Assembly (NCBI RefSeq): GCF_027531025.1
Contig: NZ_JAPZQX010000004.1
Location: 124,001-188,000, forward strand
Length of the DNA: 64,000 nucleotides
Direction of reading: 5' to 3'
Source of the DNA: Novosphingobium sp.
Lineage (GTDB): Bacteria > Pseudomonadota > Alphaproteobacteria > Sphingomonadales > Sphingomonadaceae
In this document: in pieces, positions 63,502-64,000 of the stretch
How positions within the stretch are numbered: position 1 is the stretch's first letter
Layout of the letters: each line of letters begins with the position of its first letter
Notes under the pieces: model-generated
Told to the model about the DNA's origin: nothing
Databases searched by the model: none
Seen by the model: only the letters and a program-made list of their open reading frames with translations
Made by a program: the position numbers and the translations under genes

Positions 63502-64000
63502 ATGCGTATTTCCAAGCCTGTGGCCGCAACCTTGCGGTCCACACTTCTTGTTTCGTCTGCTCTTCTGCTGGTTGCCGGTGCCCCGACGGCTCACGCAACT
63601 ACGGGCGAGACCTCTGCCGACGGCGAGGCCGAAAGCTCCGATTCGGTTGACCGGCCGATCTTCGATCCAGTGCTGGAAGCCCATGCGACGGTCGTCGTGC
63701 CCAGCGCCGCGATCGTCCCGCAGCAGCGCGGCCCGATCACCGTGGCCGCTCCGCAGCCGGAAATCCTGATTGCCAATCCCGGCACGCCGACCACGGCGCG
63801 CGATCCGGTGAACATCACCGGCATTGGCCAGATGCTCATCAACAATGGCAATGGCACAATCGGTCTGTGCACCGGCACGCTGATCAACCCGCGTACCGTT
63901 CTGTTCGCCGCACACTGCGTGAACAGCCGCGCGGCCACTGCCTATGGCGCGGGCAGCGGCGGCACGCCGATCGCCTTCGGGTTCGAAACCAACACCCGCG
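63502..64000 (+). CDS. Secreted trypsin-like serine protease, probable autotransporter (3' end outside window)
   Basis: The first 166 codons of a larger gene. GGGGAG precedes ATG 63502; a long signal peptide (LLVSSALLLVAGAPTAHA) leads into an acidic linker, then an S1-protease start: NITGIGQMLINNG, LCTGTLINPRTVLFAAHCVN, whose His is the catalytic residue. Sphingomonad relatives are large and end in an autotransporter barrel, but that part is not visible here. Confidence 0.75.
   Translation, partial: MRISKPVAATLRSTLLVSSALLLVAGAPTAHATTGETSADGEAESSDSVDRPIFDPVLEAHATVVVPSAAIVPQQRGPITVAAPQPEILIANPGTPTTARDPVNITGIGQMLINNGNGTIGLCTGTLINPRTVLFAAHCVNSRAATAYGAGSGGTPIAFGFETNTR

Overview
The window is about 66% GC, densely coded core chromosome from an alphaproteobacterium, most probably a sphingomonad (Sphingomonadales). 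The lineage call rests on UPF0262, a CC_3452-type small secreted protein, an SdhAF4/DUF1674 protein, an NDUFA12-like complex I accessory protein, the DUF192-NDUFA12-DUF2155-aat neighbourhood, and the zwf-edd-glk order known from Zymomonas. I see no insertion sequence, prophage, CRISPR array or integrated element. No gap between genes exceeds about 220 bases. The largest gaps (8592-8810, 56092-56298, 63287-63501) hold promoters, leaders or palindromes. Genes at both window edges are cut.

Layout. 1-2451: a DUF2339/DUF3999 envelope pair. 2448-5651 (minus): engB-yidC-yidD-rnpA-rpmH, a protein-insertion and RNase P operon read from a clear rpmH promoter. 5754-15077: mixed housekeeping genes, including a periplasmic ClpP-like protein, YifB, an HxlR regulator, zinc-free L36, GalE, a DUF4136 lipoprotein coupled to a cytosolic-carboxypeptidase-like M14 enzyme, cytidine deaminase, a GH25 relative with altered active site, and UPF0262. 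15205-20737: dnaB, rpoZ, a DUF3667 protein and ftsH. 20884-28514: a GT-C-like membrane protein, sdhAF4, an RsmB-type methyltransferase, a penicillin-acylase-family protein, msrA, a secreted methyltransferase, N-carbamoylputrescine amidase and folK, which abuts tRNA-Lys.

28754-43331 (plus) is a carbon-metabolism block. zwf, edd, glk, eda and a PEP-carboxylase homologue overlap by 4-8 bases each and look like one Entner-Doudoroff operon. A CPA2 antiporter, a GH36 alpha-galactosidase overlapping a ROK fructokinase, a TonB-like protein and acetyl-CoA synthetase follow. Together they could hydrolyse alpha-galactosides, phosphorylate glucose and fructose, and feed the Entner-Doudoroff route. No sugar transporter and no 6-phosphogluconolactonase are present. 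43328-45574 (minus) encodes TelA, an XpaC-like membrane protein and a PHA-granule-region protein in one tight unit. 45771-52414 carries a 2OG-Fe(II) oxygenase, a diguanylate cyclase, a fatty acyl-AMP ligase, recX, and the DUF192-NDUFA12-DUF2155-aat group, in which aat and the DUF2155 gene overlap tail to tail by 196 bases.

52503-57433 is a transcription/translation cluster: tRNA-Trp, a GT-C-like membrane gene, secE, nusG, an aspartyl protease (minus), rplK and rplA, ended by a strong terminator; rplJ and rplL do not follow. The remainder holds a cupin, a lipoprotein with a possible chorismate-lyase-like core, a CinA-type protein, a Baeyer-Villiger-type monooxygenase with a palindromic operator candidate, a CorA transporter, a class C-type serine hydrolase, and the start of a secreted trypsin-like protease.

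I did not find a convincing new multi-gene system. The best leads are the PEP-carboxylase homologue with changed catalytic residues inside the Entner-Doudoroff operon, the aat/DUF2155 antisense overlap, the TelA/XpaC-like/PHA trio, the identical promoters of rpmH and rpmJ, and the degenerate GH25 protein.
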